NCBI GenBank assembly: GCA_943704415.1
Contig: CALSCO010000645.1
Span: 1 to 32,658, forward strand
Reading direction: 5' to 3'
DNA: 32,658 nucleotides
Origin: Parvularia atlantis
Taxonomy: Eukaryota > Opisthokonta > Rotosphaerida
The position numbers and the translations under genes were made by a program. The notes beneath the pieces were generated by a model, which did not search any database, had not been told where the DNA came from, and was given only the letters and a program-made list of their open reading frames with translations. Positions within the stretch are counted from its first letter, which is position 1, and every line of letters starts with the position of its first letter. Positions 24,005 through 32,658 of the stretch are shown here, in pieces.

Positions 24005-26854
24005 ATGAGCCAAGTCAGCCCCGTCGCCGCAGCCCTCGCCGGCGACGCGCCCGCGCCCGCGCCCCCCGCGCGCGGCATGTTCCTGCAGACGCCGCTCGGG
24101 CAGGACACGTTCGCGCGGGTGCGCCGTGCGCCGTGCGCCGTGCGCCGTGGGGGGGGGGGGCGCGCTCAAAACTCCGCCTGTCGCCCTGCCGCACGCACGC
24201 AGTACAACAACGACGACAACGTGGTCCAGTGGGAGCTGTTCCAGTCGTCGCCGCTGCGCAAGGACCGGCTGACGGTGCACTTCATGTTGGACATGCAGTA
24301 CCGCGTGCGTGTGCTGTCCTTCGTTCCCTCGCGCGCGTGCGCGCGCGCTCACGGCAAAACGCAGATTATCCGCGCCACGCCCAACGTGAACAACCTCACG
24401 GGCTTCGCGCAGGACCTGCTGACGGCCGTCTCGCCGCACTTTGTCTCGTTCGCGCACCCAAAGGACGTCGCGAGCATGCGCCAGAACCTTTTTGAGGTGT
24501 GTTCCTGGCGGGCTGCGTTGGCGCGGGCGGGGTGGCAGTCTGGGTCGTGAGCTGCGCATGCATCGGTGGCGGGCTGCGTCGGCGTGTTTGTGGCAGGCTG
24601 GGGTATCGGTCACGGCCGTCTCGCGCACTCACGCGCGCACGCCCCCGCACGAAACAGGCCGCCTCCACGGGGCCCGCTGCCGGCTACATCTTCCAGTCGC
24701 GCAACCAGATCGCGCAGCGGCACCGCATCGCGACCGCGTTCGGCCGCTACACCTGGGTCGAGACCGTGTACGTGCGCAGCGGCATTGGGGAGCCGTGCCT
24801 GCTGCTGCTCTGCAGCCCCATCGACGTGAGCTCGCTCGGCGCACCCGCCCGCCTGCCAACTGACGCCATTCGCTCAGCCGCCAGCCGAGGACGAGGAGTG
24901 GATGTGCGAAGGCGAACTCATGGCGCGCTCGTTCAACCTCAACATCGACCTGTCTCGCTCGGTCGTGTGGGTGTCGCCGGCGTGGTGCGTGCGCGCGCGC
25001 GGCATCTGGGGAAAATTTTCCCCCGACCCTCCGCCCTGACCGCGCCGCGCAGCACCATCCTCGGCTTCAACTGCCTGCAGCTGTTGTGGGTGGACGTGCT
25101 GGACATCGTGCACCCGCGCGACCGCGAGCGCTTCAAGCACGCCGTCGACTCGCGTGCGTCAGTGCGCAGGCCGCGCAGTGCGCGCGCGTGCTCATCCCGC
25201 GGCGCAGTCAAGGACGTCATCGGAACGCGAATCTCGATGATCGTCGACATCGTGCATGGCCAGGGCGTCTACGTCCGCTGCTCGGTCCTGATGGAGTCGG
25301 GCGTGCTGATGAGCGACGACCAGAAGCACCCGTGGCGGTTCATCCTGGCCAACTGCTCGGTCCTGGTGCGTTTTCCTCCCAATGCATGAGCTGCGCGCTG
25401 ACGACTCGGTGCTGCAGGACGCGCCCATGCCCGAGCTGTCCGCGGCCGAGGACACTGGCGCGGGGAGACCGACGGGCTTCGAGTACGACGCCAGCGGCTC
25501 AATGTATCAGACGCCACCGCCGTTCGGCACACAGCCGTACTATCATCAGCACCAGCACCAGCACCAGCACCAGCAGCCAGTTGATGTCGCGTTCGCGCCC
25601 GACCTCCCGGCGAGTCAGTACGCCTCGTACACGTCGCTGCCCGACGTGCTCGACACTGCCGATGTGCGTATCCGCTTCGCGCACCTTCTGAGCCATTGAC
25701 ACACACTCCTGCGCGCTGCAGCAGGACGTGCAGATGTACAACTGGCGCCTCATACCGCGCAACCTCAAGGTTGACCCGGCCGAGTACGAGAACCAGCTGG
25801 CGCAGCGCCTGGGCAACGCCGAGCCACACATGGAGCTGCTGGACGACGGTGCGCCAGCCGCGGCCGCCGCAGGGTTGGGTGGCAGCTGACGGTCACCCGG
25901 CCGCGCAGGGCTGCTCATTGCCGAGGAGATCCGCTCGATCTGCCAGACCTCGCCCACGCTTGCGCACCAGCCGCTGTGCGGGTCCGTGAGCATGCCGCCC
26001 TCGGCCACCCTGCTCGGCACGCCGACCAGCGCGAGCTCGAGCACCAGCCCGGGCACCGCTGGCACTGGCCACTCGCTGCTGCACGCGGCCTCGGCAGACG
26101 ACCTCAGCGGCGGCTTCACCGGGTTTCAGGACAGCGGTGCGGCCCCTCTTTGCGCGCCTCGCCAGCCTGGCTTACCAGCGTCGCAGTCTCGTACAGCACC
26201 ATGCCGCCGCAGCAGCTGCCCGGGCCCGCCGTTGCGACCCTCGCGCGGCGGGCCAGCAGCTCCAGCCACGACGCCACGGGCACGGTCAAAGTGCGCAAAC
26301 CCAAGGCGACGCCGGGCCACGCGCGGTCAAACAGCGTGCCGGCGCTCGTGCCGGCGGACGTGGTCGAGGACGGGCTGCTGAAGAAGGACAAGGTTGGCAC
26401 GCACGCGCGCGAACGCCGTGAGAATTGGCCGCTGACGCCGCTCCTTCCGCAGAAAAAGAGCGTCTATCGCCCCTCGCGCCGCCGCGACAAGGTCTGCGAG
26501 ATCTGCGGCCGGAACGAGTCGCCCGAGTGGCGCCGCGGGCCAACGGGCCACAACTCGTGCGTTGCGCCCCCCACTGGTACACCCGTCGCGCTCATTGTAC
26601 GGTCTTGCCGCAGCCTGTGTAACGCCTGCGGCATCCGCTTCGCCAAGTTTGTCAAGTCTGGCTGCCCGCCCGAGCAGGCCATCGCGCGCATGCTGCGGCG
26701 CGCCGAGTCGGACGACAGCCTCGTCACGCGGCAGCAGCTGACCGTGGCCGACTACATCATGTCGCCGCGCACGGACGACGCGACGCCGCATCCGCAGCTC
26801 GGGCCTTTTACGCCGATGATGTCGCCACCGCAGCAGCAGCAGAGCAGCGCCTGA
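24005..26854 (+). CDS. White Collar-2-like PAS/GATA transcription factor
   Basis: Thirteen exons (24005-24118, 24203-24304, 24365-24496, 24658-24825, 24878-24984, 25053-25153, 25208-25365, 25418-25663, 25725-25848, 25909-26136, 26187-26392, 26453-26556, 26614-26854) give 676 residues in frame. PAS1 spans about residues 58-170 (LTVHFMLDMQYRIIRATPN, LTGFAQDLL, FAHPKD). PAS2 spans about 195-290 (VVWVSPACTILGFN, DIVHPRDRERF). A His/Gln repeat follows near residue 330. The GATA zinc finger (CEIC, ESPEWRRGPTG, LCNACGIRFAKF) starts near residue 577. In fungi this architecture defines WC-2, the nuclear partner of the blue-light receptor WC-1. The flavin-binding LOV motif is absent, so it is not itself a photoreceptor. 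Intron 1 has a repeated donor motif and a G run, intron 3 is unusually long (161 nt), and the acceptor at 25721-25724 is a NAGNAG. Confidence 0.88.
24119..24146 (+). repeat. Tandem GTGCGCC x4 overlapping a 5' splice site
   Basis: Four perfect head-to-tail copies of the heptamer GTGCGCC start exactly at the donor of intron 1 (24119-24202) of the White Collar-like gene. The heptamer contains the window's consensus donor GTGCGC, so four candidate 5' splice sites lie in a row. Confidence 0.9.
24149..24160 (+). repeat. 12-nt poly-G run in intron 1 of the White Collar-like gene
   Basis: An uninterrupted G run follows the tandem donor copies inside the same 84-nt intron. Confidence 0.9.
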
Positions 26855-26984
26855 CCATACCCACCCATCAAGTCACGTCGAAATGCACTACTTGCTCTGG
26901 CTGTCCTCCGTTCTGTCTGTGGCCCTGCTGTGTGGCCCCCCCTTATGTTGTAGCGGCTGTAGCGGCGGATAAAGTACAAACTGT
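26855..26984. other. Tail-to-tail gap, White Collar-like / kanadaptin genes
   Basis: These 130 bp between two stop codons contain no supported gene. The region is less GC-rich than the coding DNA, as expected for 3' UTR and polyadenylation sequence. Confidence 0.5.
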
Positions 26985-29572
26985 CTAGTAGCCGAATTTG
27001 GCGTTAAGCGACGTGCGCCCGTCGCCCGTCTGGTTACTCGGCGGCACCCACTCTGATTGGTCCTTGAGCACCTCGGCCTGCGCGCGCCAGTCAGTGCACG
27101 CACGTGCGCAGAGAGACGCACATCGTAGTCCTCGCGGCTCATCGCGCCAAAGGTGCGCTTGGTCTTCTTGGGCGGCTTTTTGGCGCTCTCGTCGTGCGTG
27201 ATCTGGCGCCCCGCGAGCGTGTCATCTCGCAGAGCACGCGCCGCTGGTGCGCACCACGTCCTCGTCCGTGCCCGGCCGCACCACGTCCTCTTCAGGCGCG
27301 GTGGACGGCAGCTTTGCGCGCGGCGCTTCGGCGTCGCTGTCGCCAAACGCAGCCGCGACGTCCCCGCCTTGCCCGGCGCCGTGCACCCGTGACGCCGGCA
27401 GGTGTGGCCGCTTGAACGTGTTGTCTGCGTGCGGCGGTGCGGGCGGCCGCGCTGGTGCAGCAAGCTCGTGCGCCGGCGCGACGGCAGCGTCGGGCTCGAA
27501 GGTCGGGATGTGCGTCGGCCGGGCGACGTTGATCAGGCGCTCGACACCAGACAGCTCCTGCGTCGCCGGGTCAGCGCGCCCTTCGGCTGCATGAATCATG
27601 CAGCGCACCTGCAGGACCTCGTCCAGCTGCCCCCTGACCTTGGCGGCGTCGTCGTGCACGAGCGACACCTTAATCGCGTCCATGTACGCGTCCAGGTCGT
27701 CCTCCTCCTGCGCGATCGCGGCCTCCGCCTGCCGATGCACTAGGCGGTCGCGGCTCTCAGCCCCCGCAGGCACGGCAGGGGTGGCGACAACGAACGTGTC
27801 GCAGTGTGCAGCTGCTGCAGCTCGTCGCGTCGCTTGACCAGCTCCGCGCGCTGCGCCATGAGGCTGTCGTACGTCTGCGCCGTCGCCGAGCCCTTCTTAC
27901 CCGCCTTCTTGAGCGCTGCACGCATGGCCCCGGCGTGAGCGCGCCGAGAAGCACGCCGCCCCATGCGCACCCGTCCGGTCGTAGAATTCGTCTTGGTCAT
28001 CGTCGTCGTCGCCGTAGAGCTCCTTCAGGCGCCGCTTGCGCGCCTCGACCACTTGCGGCGTGTCAGCGGGCACGTCACGCACGACTACGTGAGGCTGCGC
28101 GCACTCTCGGCCGTCACAGACGGGTCGTCCGTGCGCAGCACGCCGCGCGAATTGAGCTTCTGACACGCGTCCAGGATCACCTCACGCTCGGCGTCCTTCT
28201 TTCGTCCGGCCGACGCCGACGCCCAGACTGCGCAGCGAGCGTGAGCACGCGCGTGCTAGCCGAGGCCCAGGCACGCACCCTCCGTGCCGAATTGGTCCTC
28301 GATCGGCAACTTGAGCCGCGCGTTGTACACGCGCGCGTGCCCCGGCCCGTCCTCCTCGACCACGATCTCCATGCGCTCGCCATGAAAGTCGAACCTGCGG
28401 GGTGTCAGCTCGCGCACAGGCACTCCACCATGCGCGCACGCACCAGCCACGCAAGATCTTGCGCGGATCACGCAGGTACCAATCTGTGCGCGAGCATGAG
28501 GCGCGACCGCTGCAGCGTCACTGCGCACCGTCGTCGTTTTCGCCGCCCTTGCCGTCCTCGCCCGAGGCCGCCGCGGCCTCCCGCTGCGCCTCCTCGTCCT
28601 CGCCGTCGTCCGCGCCCATGCCCCTGTGATGCAGACGTGAGCCAATGTGCCCCGCGGCACACGCCGCACAGCGCACCACGAAATGCCCTCGTCCTCGCCG
28701 TCGGGCTTGGCGGTCGCCTGCGCCTGCTCCTGCCGCGCGAGCTCGATCTGCCGCTGCCGACGCGCAGCGAGTGTGCCCGTGACCTGCACGGCACGACTCC
28801 AGTGTCAGGCACAGGCGGTCAGGAACGATTAAGCGGCACGCGCCATCGAGCGCAGCTGCTGGTCGCTCGTCTTGTCGCCGGCGAGGTCGAGCCCCTGCCG
28901 CGCGCAACGATCGTGAGCCACACCGCGCGTCCGCCGACCGGTCGCGCACCGGTGGCGGCTGCAGGATCAGGCTACGCGAGCTCTCGCCGAAGCGCAAGAA
29001 GCTGCCGGGCGGGACGGGCACAAACGTCTTCTTGGGCACCGTCTCTTTGTTGAGCCGCGTGCCGTGCGTCGAACCGAGGTCGTACAGGAACGCGCGCCCT
29101 GCGATTGCGAGCGTCGCGTGCATGCACGATGCACCTCACGCTGCGCGCGCACCGTCGTCGCGGAACTGCAGCACGGCGTGGTACCGCGAGACGGACTACA
29201 GCCGCGCCACGATCAGCAACGGCGCGCGCAACGGAAGCTCGCACACGCACCGCGTGCTCCATCGGCACGTCGCACGTCGGCAGCCGCCCTGGCGTACACG
29301 CATCGGTCACGTCCGCCGGCCGCACGACGGGCGACGCCGCGCACGCACCGATAGACACGTACGCCTTGTCGGCGGGCAGGGTGAGCGTCTCCAGCATCAC
29401 GCCGTCCTTGAGCACCTCGAGCACGAACGGCGCGGGCGGCCGCGCGGACCACTCGGGCGGCACGTACGCGGCGATCGGCGCGGTTGGCGGCTGCGCGGCG
29501 GCTGTGCGGGGCGGCGCGTGAGGCAGGCGAGGCGGCACACGGCGAAGGCGCGCGCGGCTCACGCTCTGCCAT
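26985..29572 (-). CDS. SLC4A1AP: Kanadaptin (FHA-domain nuclear/splicing-associated protein)
   Basis: About 17 exons encode roughly 570 residues. The order matches kanadaptin throughout: AAYVPPEWSARPPAPFVLEV, an FHA domain (RLPTCDVPMEHASVSRYHAV, YDLGSTHGTRLNK, FGESSRSLILQP), a helical linker, ISWGMGADD, DWYLRDPRKILRGWFDF, QKLNSRGVLRTDDPSVTAE, DEFYDRT, LDAYMDAI, and the conserved C-terminus SEWVPP, GDGRTSLNAKFGY. FHA domains bind phosphothreonine; kanadaptin is nuclear and widely conserved but its role is poorly defined. The first coding exon is only 10 nt (29563-29572), joined by intron 29501-29562; this start keeps frame and is the only ATG I can connect. The junction near 28,800-28,850 (SMAR to VTG) is uncertain. 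Its ATG lies 45 bp from that of TFB2. Confidence 0.92.
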
Positions 29573-29617
29573 CGGTTCCGCTCGTCGGCGACGGCCCTGC
29601 ACACAGATAGAATTCGC
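29573..29617. promoter_or_regulatory. 45-bp divergent start-to-start region, kanadaptin / TFB2
   Basis: Only 45 bp separate the two start codons. No CCAAT or CRE motif is present. Either both genes have extremely short leaders or their transcripts begin inside each other's coding regions. Confidence 0.6.
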
Positions 29618-29661
29618 ATGGAGGACTCTGCAGGGGCACCGGATGTCGTCCAGGTGCCGCG

Positions 29662-29707
<46 letters not shown>

Positions 29708-31597
29708 TGACTAGTCGCGCTCACGCAGTACCTCGAGACGCTCGCGCCGGCGATGATGGAGCGGCTGTGTGCGCAGCCAGCCGCGTGCCTCGCCATCTTC
29801 CGCGCCCTGCCGAACCTGGCCAAGACGTACATCATGCGCGCGCTGTACCTGCCGCACGCGCTGCCGATGGCCACCGTCGCCGGGTGGTGCCGCCCGGACC
29901 AGCTGCGAACGTGCGTCGCGCGCTGCGCCCTGCCGTGCCGATCGCTGATTGTACGCGCCACGCAAAGCGCACACGCGCACGCGCTCAGCCGGCTGCGGCG
30001 CCTGCACCTCATCGGCAACGCCGAGACCGTGTTCCAACTCATGCCGCAGTTTGCCAAGCATCTGGTCGAGGCGCTCGCGGGTAGCGGCGACAAGAGCAGC
30101 TTTGGCGTGCCGTCCTCGACCGCGGCCAGCTCAGCCGACGACCGGAAGCAGAACGTCGACATCGATCTGCTGGACACGGTCTCGCGCAAGCGCTGGGAGG
30201 CGCGTCGGCCGCACCATGTGCACACGCGGGCTGACGCTGCACGGTCGCAGGCGATACTGCACTTCATGGTCGACATCAACGTGGACGAGCGCCCGCCGCC
30301 GGGCGTGACGCGCCTGCTCGAGCGCGCGGGGCTGATCACGCTCAAGTGCGGCCCGCACTCACCGCACAGCGTGCGCGTCTCACCACGCACGGCCAGAGAC
30401 GACGTCGTGCGCATCACGCCCAAGGGCTTCCAGTTCCTCCTGCGCAACTCGCACGCGCAGGTCTGGACGCTCCTGCTGCACTACGTCGACATGGGCGAGG
30501 TGCGCACCGTCGCACTTGGCGATCGTCGTACTGACCGTGCCGACGTGTGCGTACAGGACGAGCTCAACATGGACCGCATCGAGATCTTGCACTTTCTGTT
30601 CCAACTCGGTGCGATGACGCTCGGCATGGTGCGCGCCGGTGCGCTTGTGCTCGTCCAGCCGCCTCACGCCGGCGCGTGTCCTAGGCGTACAAGGTCAGCA
30701 AGCTCACCGAGACGCAGCGGACGATGCTCGAGGACCTGAAGGACCTCGGCCTGGCGTACCAGCGCGACGTGCGCGCCCGTGCGCCGTTACATGCCGTCCT
30801 GCTGCCTCACTGCGCCGCCAGTCGACCTCGCACCGCTTCTACCCAACACGCCTCGCCACGCTGCTCACGTCGCGCAACGCCGCACTGAGCGACGTGCGCC
30901 ACGAGGCCTTCATCATCGTTGAGACCAACTTCAAGATCTACGCCTACACGGGTGCGGCGCGCGCGCGCACTCTTTGCGTCTGCTCACGCGTGTGCGGCCG
31001 CAGACTCGCCACTGCAGATCGCCATCCTCAACCTGTTCTCGAACCTGCGCTACCGCTTCGCCAACCTCGCCGTGGGCTCGATCGAGCGCGAGAGCGTGAG
31101 CAAGGCGTTCGTGAACGGTATCACGGCCGACCAGGTGCGCAGCCGAGCCCATGCGGCAGGAGCTTACCAACCGCCATGCGCAGATCCTGCACTACCTCGC
31201 AACGCACGCGCATCCGCAGCTGCGGCGGAAAGTGCGCGCTTGCACTGCTTCACAGAAACAACGGCCGTTCTGACGCCAGACCGCAGACGCCCGTCATCCC
31301 GCTGTCGGTCTCGGACCAAATCCGCCTGTGGCACATGGAGCGCGACCGCCTCAAGAAGACGCCGGGCGTCCTCTACGACGAGTTTGAGACGAAGGAGGAC
31401 TACCAGCTGGTGGCGTCGTACGCGCGCGACCTCGGCGTGCTGCTGTACGAGAACGTGGCGATTGGCAACGGCGTGCTCGTCGTGACGCGCCCCGGGCACG
31501 ACCAGGTGTGCTTGGCTGGCGGCGGCAGCGCGCGACTGACCACCAAGCGCAGGTCAAAGAGTTTGTTAACCGGCACATCACAAACAGACGGACATAG
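29618..31597 (+). CDS. GTF2H4: TFIIH subunit TFB2/p52
   Basis: Twelve exons (29618-29653, 29729-29910, 29968-30199, 30251-30345, 30397-30499, 30557-30628, 30685-30768, 30822-30951, 31004-31134, 31184-31231, 31287-31505, 31553-31597) give 458 residues in frame (human p52: 462). Conserved blocks include [108 protein letters not shown] and the C-terminal clutch [15 protein letters not shown]. In TFIIH this subunit anchors and stimulates the XPB helicase for promoter opening and nucleotide excision repair. The 75-nt first intron contains a (CT)21 tract; intron 30200-30250 has a GC donor after GAG. Confidence 0.95.
29664..29705 (+). repeat. (CT)21 microsatellite in the first TFB2 intron
   Basis: Twenty-one CT units fill most of intron 29654-29728, between the donor and the CTGAC branch-like element. 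It makes an unusually long polypyrimidine stretch placed upstream, not downstream, of the branch region. Confidence 0.92.
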
Positions 31598-32152
31598 ACT
31601 GTATACTAAGAACATAGCCAGGCGAAGAAACATGACTCGATCATCGATGGCACGCTGCAACGGTCGTCAAGGAAAAGTCGGCCGAGTAGCATCCGTCCGG
31701 CTCGCCACTTGCACAGTCTCCCCAGCGGCCTATGACACACCGCCCGGCAGCTCGATCGGCACGTCTGCTGCCCGTACGCGCAGGATAGGCCGTTATCAGT
31801 CACCATCGACCGATCGCGTGTTTCGGGAAAGTTCTTGACCCCAAATTACGCACACGCCACGCGACTTTGCGGGGTCGGACGCCCGCTGCCCCCGCGCGTT
31901 GCCGCGGGGATCCCCACAGCGTGCACGTGCTGCTGTTGTGCGCGCTATGCCCAGCTGCTGCTGCTGCTGCTGCTACAGCTGCTGCTGTGACGAGCGCAAC
32001 TGAGCGCTCACAACAGGGGGCGCAGCACGCTCCCGTGGAAGCGTCCCGTGCTGCGCGCTCGCATTACCTCAGAGCGCAGGCCGCGGCCGCCCGGACGCAG
32101 CAGTTAACGCGCGACGCGCGCGGCGCAGACGGCGCACACGACACGAGTGGGA
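31598..32152. other. 555-bp intergenic region with CTG tract
   Basis: No supported exon, tRNA or structured RNA is seen. The first 250 bp are relatively A/T-rich and are probably the TFB2 3' UTR and terminator region. A GGGGATCCCC palindrome lies near 31905-31916. An interrupted CTG tract occupies about 31953-31988. The remainder is the presumed promoter of the secreted-protein gene. Confidence 0.5.
31953..31988. repeat. Interrupted (CTG)n tract
   Basis: About eleven CTG units in two blocks separated by CTACAG, in non-coding DNA upstream of the last gene. Confidence 0.85.
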
Positions 32153-32658
32153 ATGACAAAGCACATGGCGGTGGCGGTGGTCGCTGCGGTGGTCGTGGTT
32201 GCGCTTGCGTGCACGGCGGGTGCGCGTGCGCAGAGCACGGTGCTGTACTACCGGTGCGTTGGCGCGCGTCGTGCTCACTCGCGTGTCTCACACGGCGCAC
32301 GCAGCAACCGCAACTGGTACAGCAACGCGAGCGTGGCGACGGTGCAGCTGCTCGTGTACGACAGCGCCTCGGCATACCTGGGCGCCGTGCCGCTGTCCAA
32401 GTGCTCGGCGAGCATCATCGACGACTTCTGGATCACGTCCATCGGCACGCTCGGCGCCGGCTTCGCCACCAACCGCTACGCCGTCGCGGGCTACAACTCG
32501 GCCGGGGTGCGCCGCACCCCCCGCCCCGTCCGTCCACCCTGCGCGCCCTGACCCTCCCCCTCGCAGGCGCAGATCGTGCTCGACACGGCCGTGTGCGGCT
32601 CGGCCTCGTCGCTGTACTCGAGCGTGCGCCGCCCCCCCACCCCCACCGCCCCGCCCCG
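32153..32658 (+). CDS. Secreted protein, 5' part only
   Basis: Exons 32153-32253, 32305-32506 and 32567-32623 encode the first 120 residues; a further donor GTGCGC at 32624 shows that the gene continues past the window. The start is a strong signal peptide (hydrophobic VAVVAAVVVVALACTAGA, cleav-age likely after ARA). The mature part contains VATVQLLVYDSASAYLGAVP, two cysteines so far (SKCSAS, AVCGSAS) and several N-x-S/T-like sites (NAS). I recognise no domain. It is probably exported or wall/surface associated, judged only from the signal peptide. Intron 2 (32507-32566) is C-rich. Confidence 0.72.

Noticed and set aside
24005-26854. A blue-light receptor of the WC-1 type
   Set aside because: Neither PAS domain has the LOV flavin-binding signature (GxNCRFLQ-like), so the protein fits WC-2 instead.
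31598-32152. A tRNA, snoRNA or other structured RNA gene in the largest gap
   Set aside because: No A/B boxes, cloverleaf, C/D or H/ACA boxes could be recognised by eye; only a palindrome and a CTG tract.

Overview
This is a nuclear fragment of a GC-rich (by eye about two-thirds G+C), very gene-dense eukaryote. It carries 13 protein genes, 12 of them complete, cut by about 140 tiny introns (typically 45-60 nt). Almost every gene looks shattered in single-frame translation. The pieces rejoin in frame once introns with donor GTGCGY, a branch-like CTSAC element and an AG acceptor are removed. For eight genes I placed every exon by hand and the spliced length came out an exact multiple of three, with conserved motifs continuous across junctions. 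A two-PAS plus GATA-finger regulator of the White Collar-2 kind points to a fungal lineage. A five-TOG XMAP215 and a coilin argue against Dikarya. My best guess is an early-diverging (zoosporic-type) fungus or a close relative; this is an inference.

Layout: coilin (+, 84-1320); TH1/PH-like + PP2C phosphatase (-, 1513-4393); ankyrin protein (-, 4622-5946); citrate synthase-like (+, 6014-7702); XMAP215/CKAP5 with about 44 exons (-, 7746-16164); SCYL1 pseudokinase (+, 16421-19844); UBC9 (-, 19915-20686); trans-aconitate methyltransferase (+, 20865-21829); a putative ER-lumenal methyltransferase with signal peptide and C-terminal RDEL (-, 21850-23456); White Collar-2-like factor (+, 24005-26854); kanadaptin (-, 26985-29572); TFIIH subunit TFB2/p52 (+, 29618-31597); and the 5' part of a secreted protein (+, 32153 to the window end). 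From 6014 to 31597 the strands strictly alternate, giving head-to-head pairs with 45-550 bp between start codons and tail-to-tail pairs with 20-190 bp between stops.

The genes are mostly unrelated housekeeping functions (microtubule growth, COPI traffic, SUMO conjugation, TFIIH, Cajal bodies), so I see no pathway cluster. The items most worth a second look are the ER-targeted methyltransferase, the citrate synthase that lacks the HGGAN catalytic-histidine motif, the unusual splice-site code with a GC-AG minority, the symmetric CCAAT/CRE divergent promoter at 5947-6013, and the TH1/PH-like-PP2C fusion. No tRNA, rRNA, CRISPR array, transposon or viral element was recognised.
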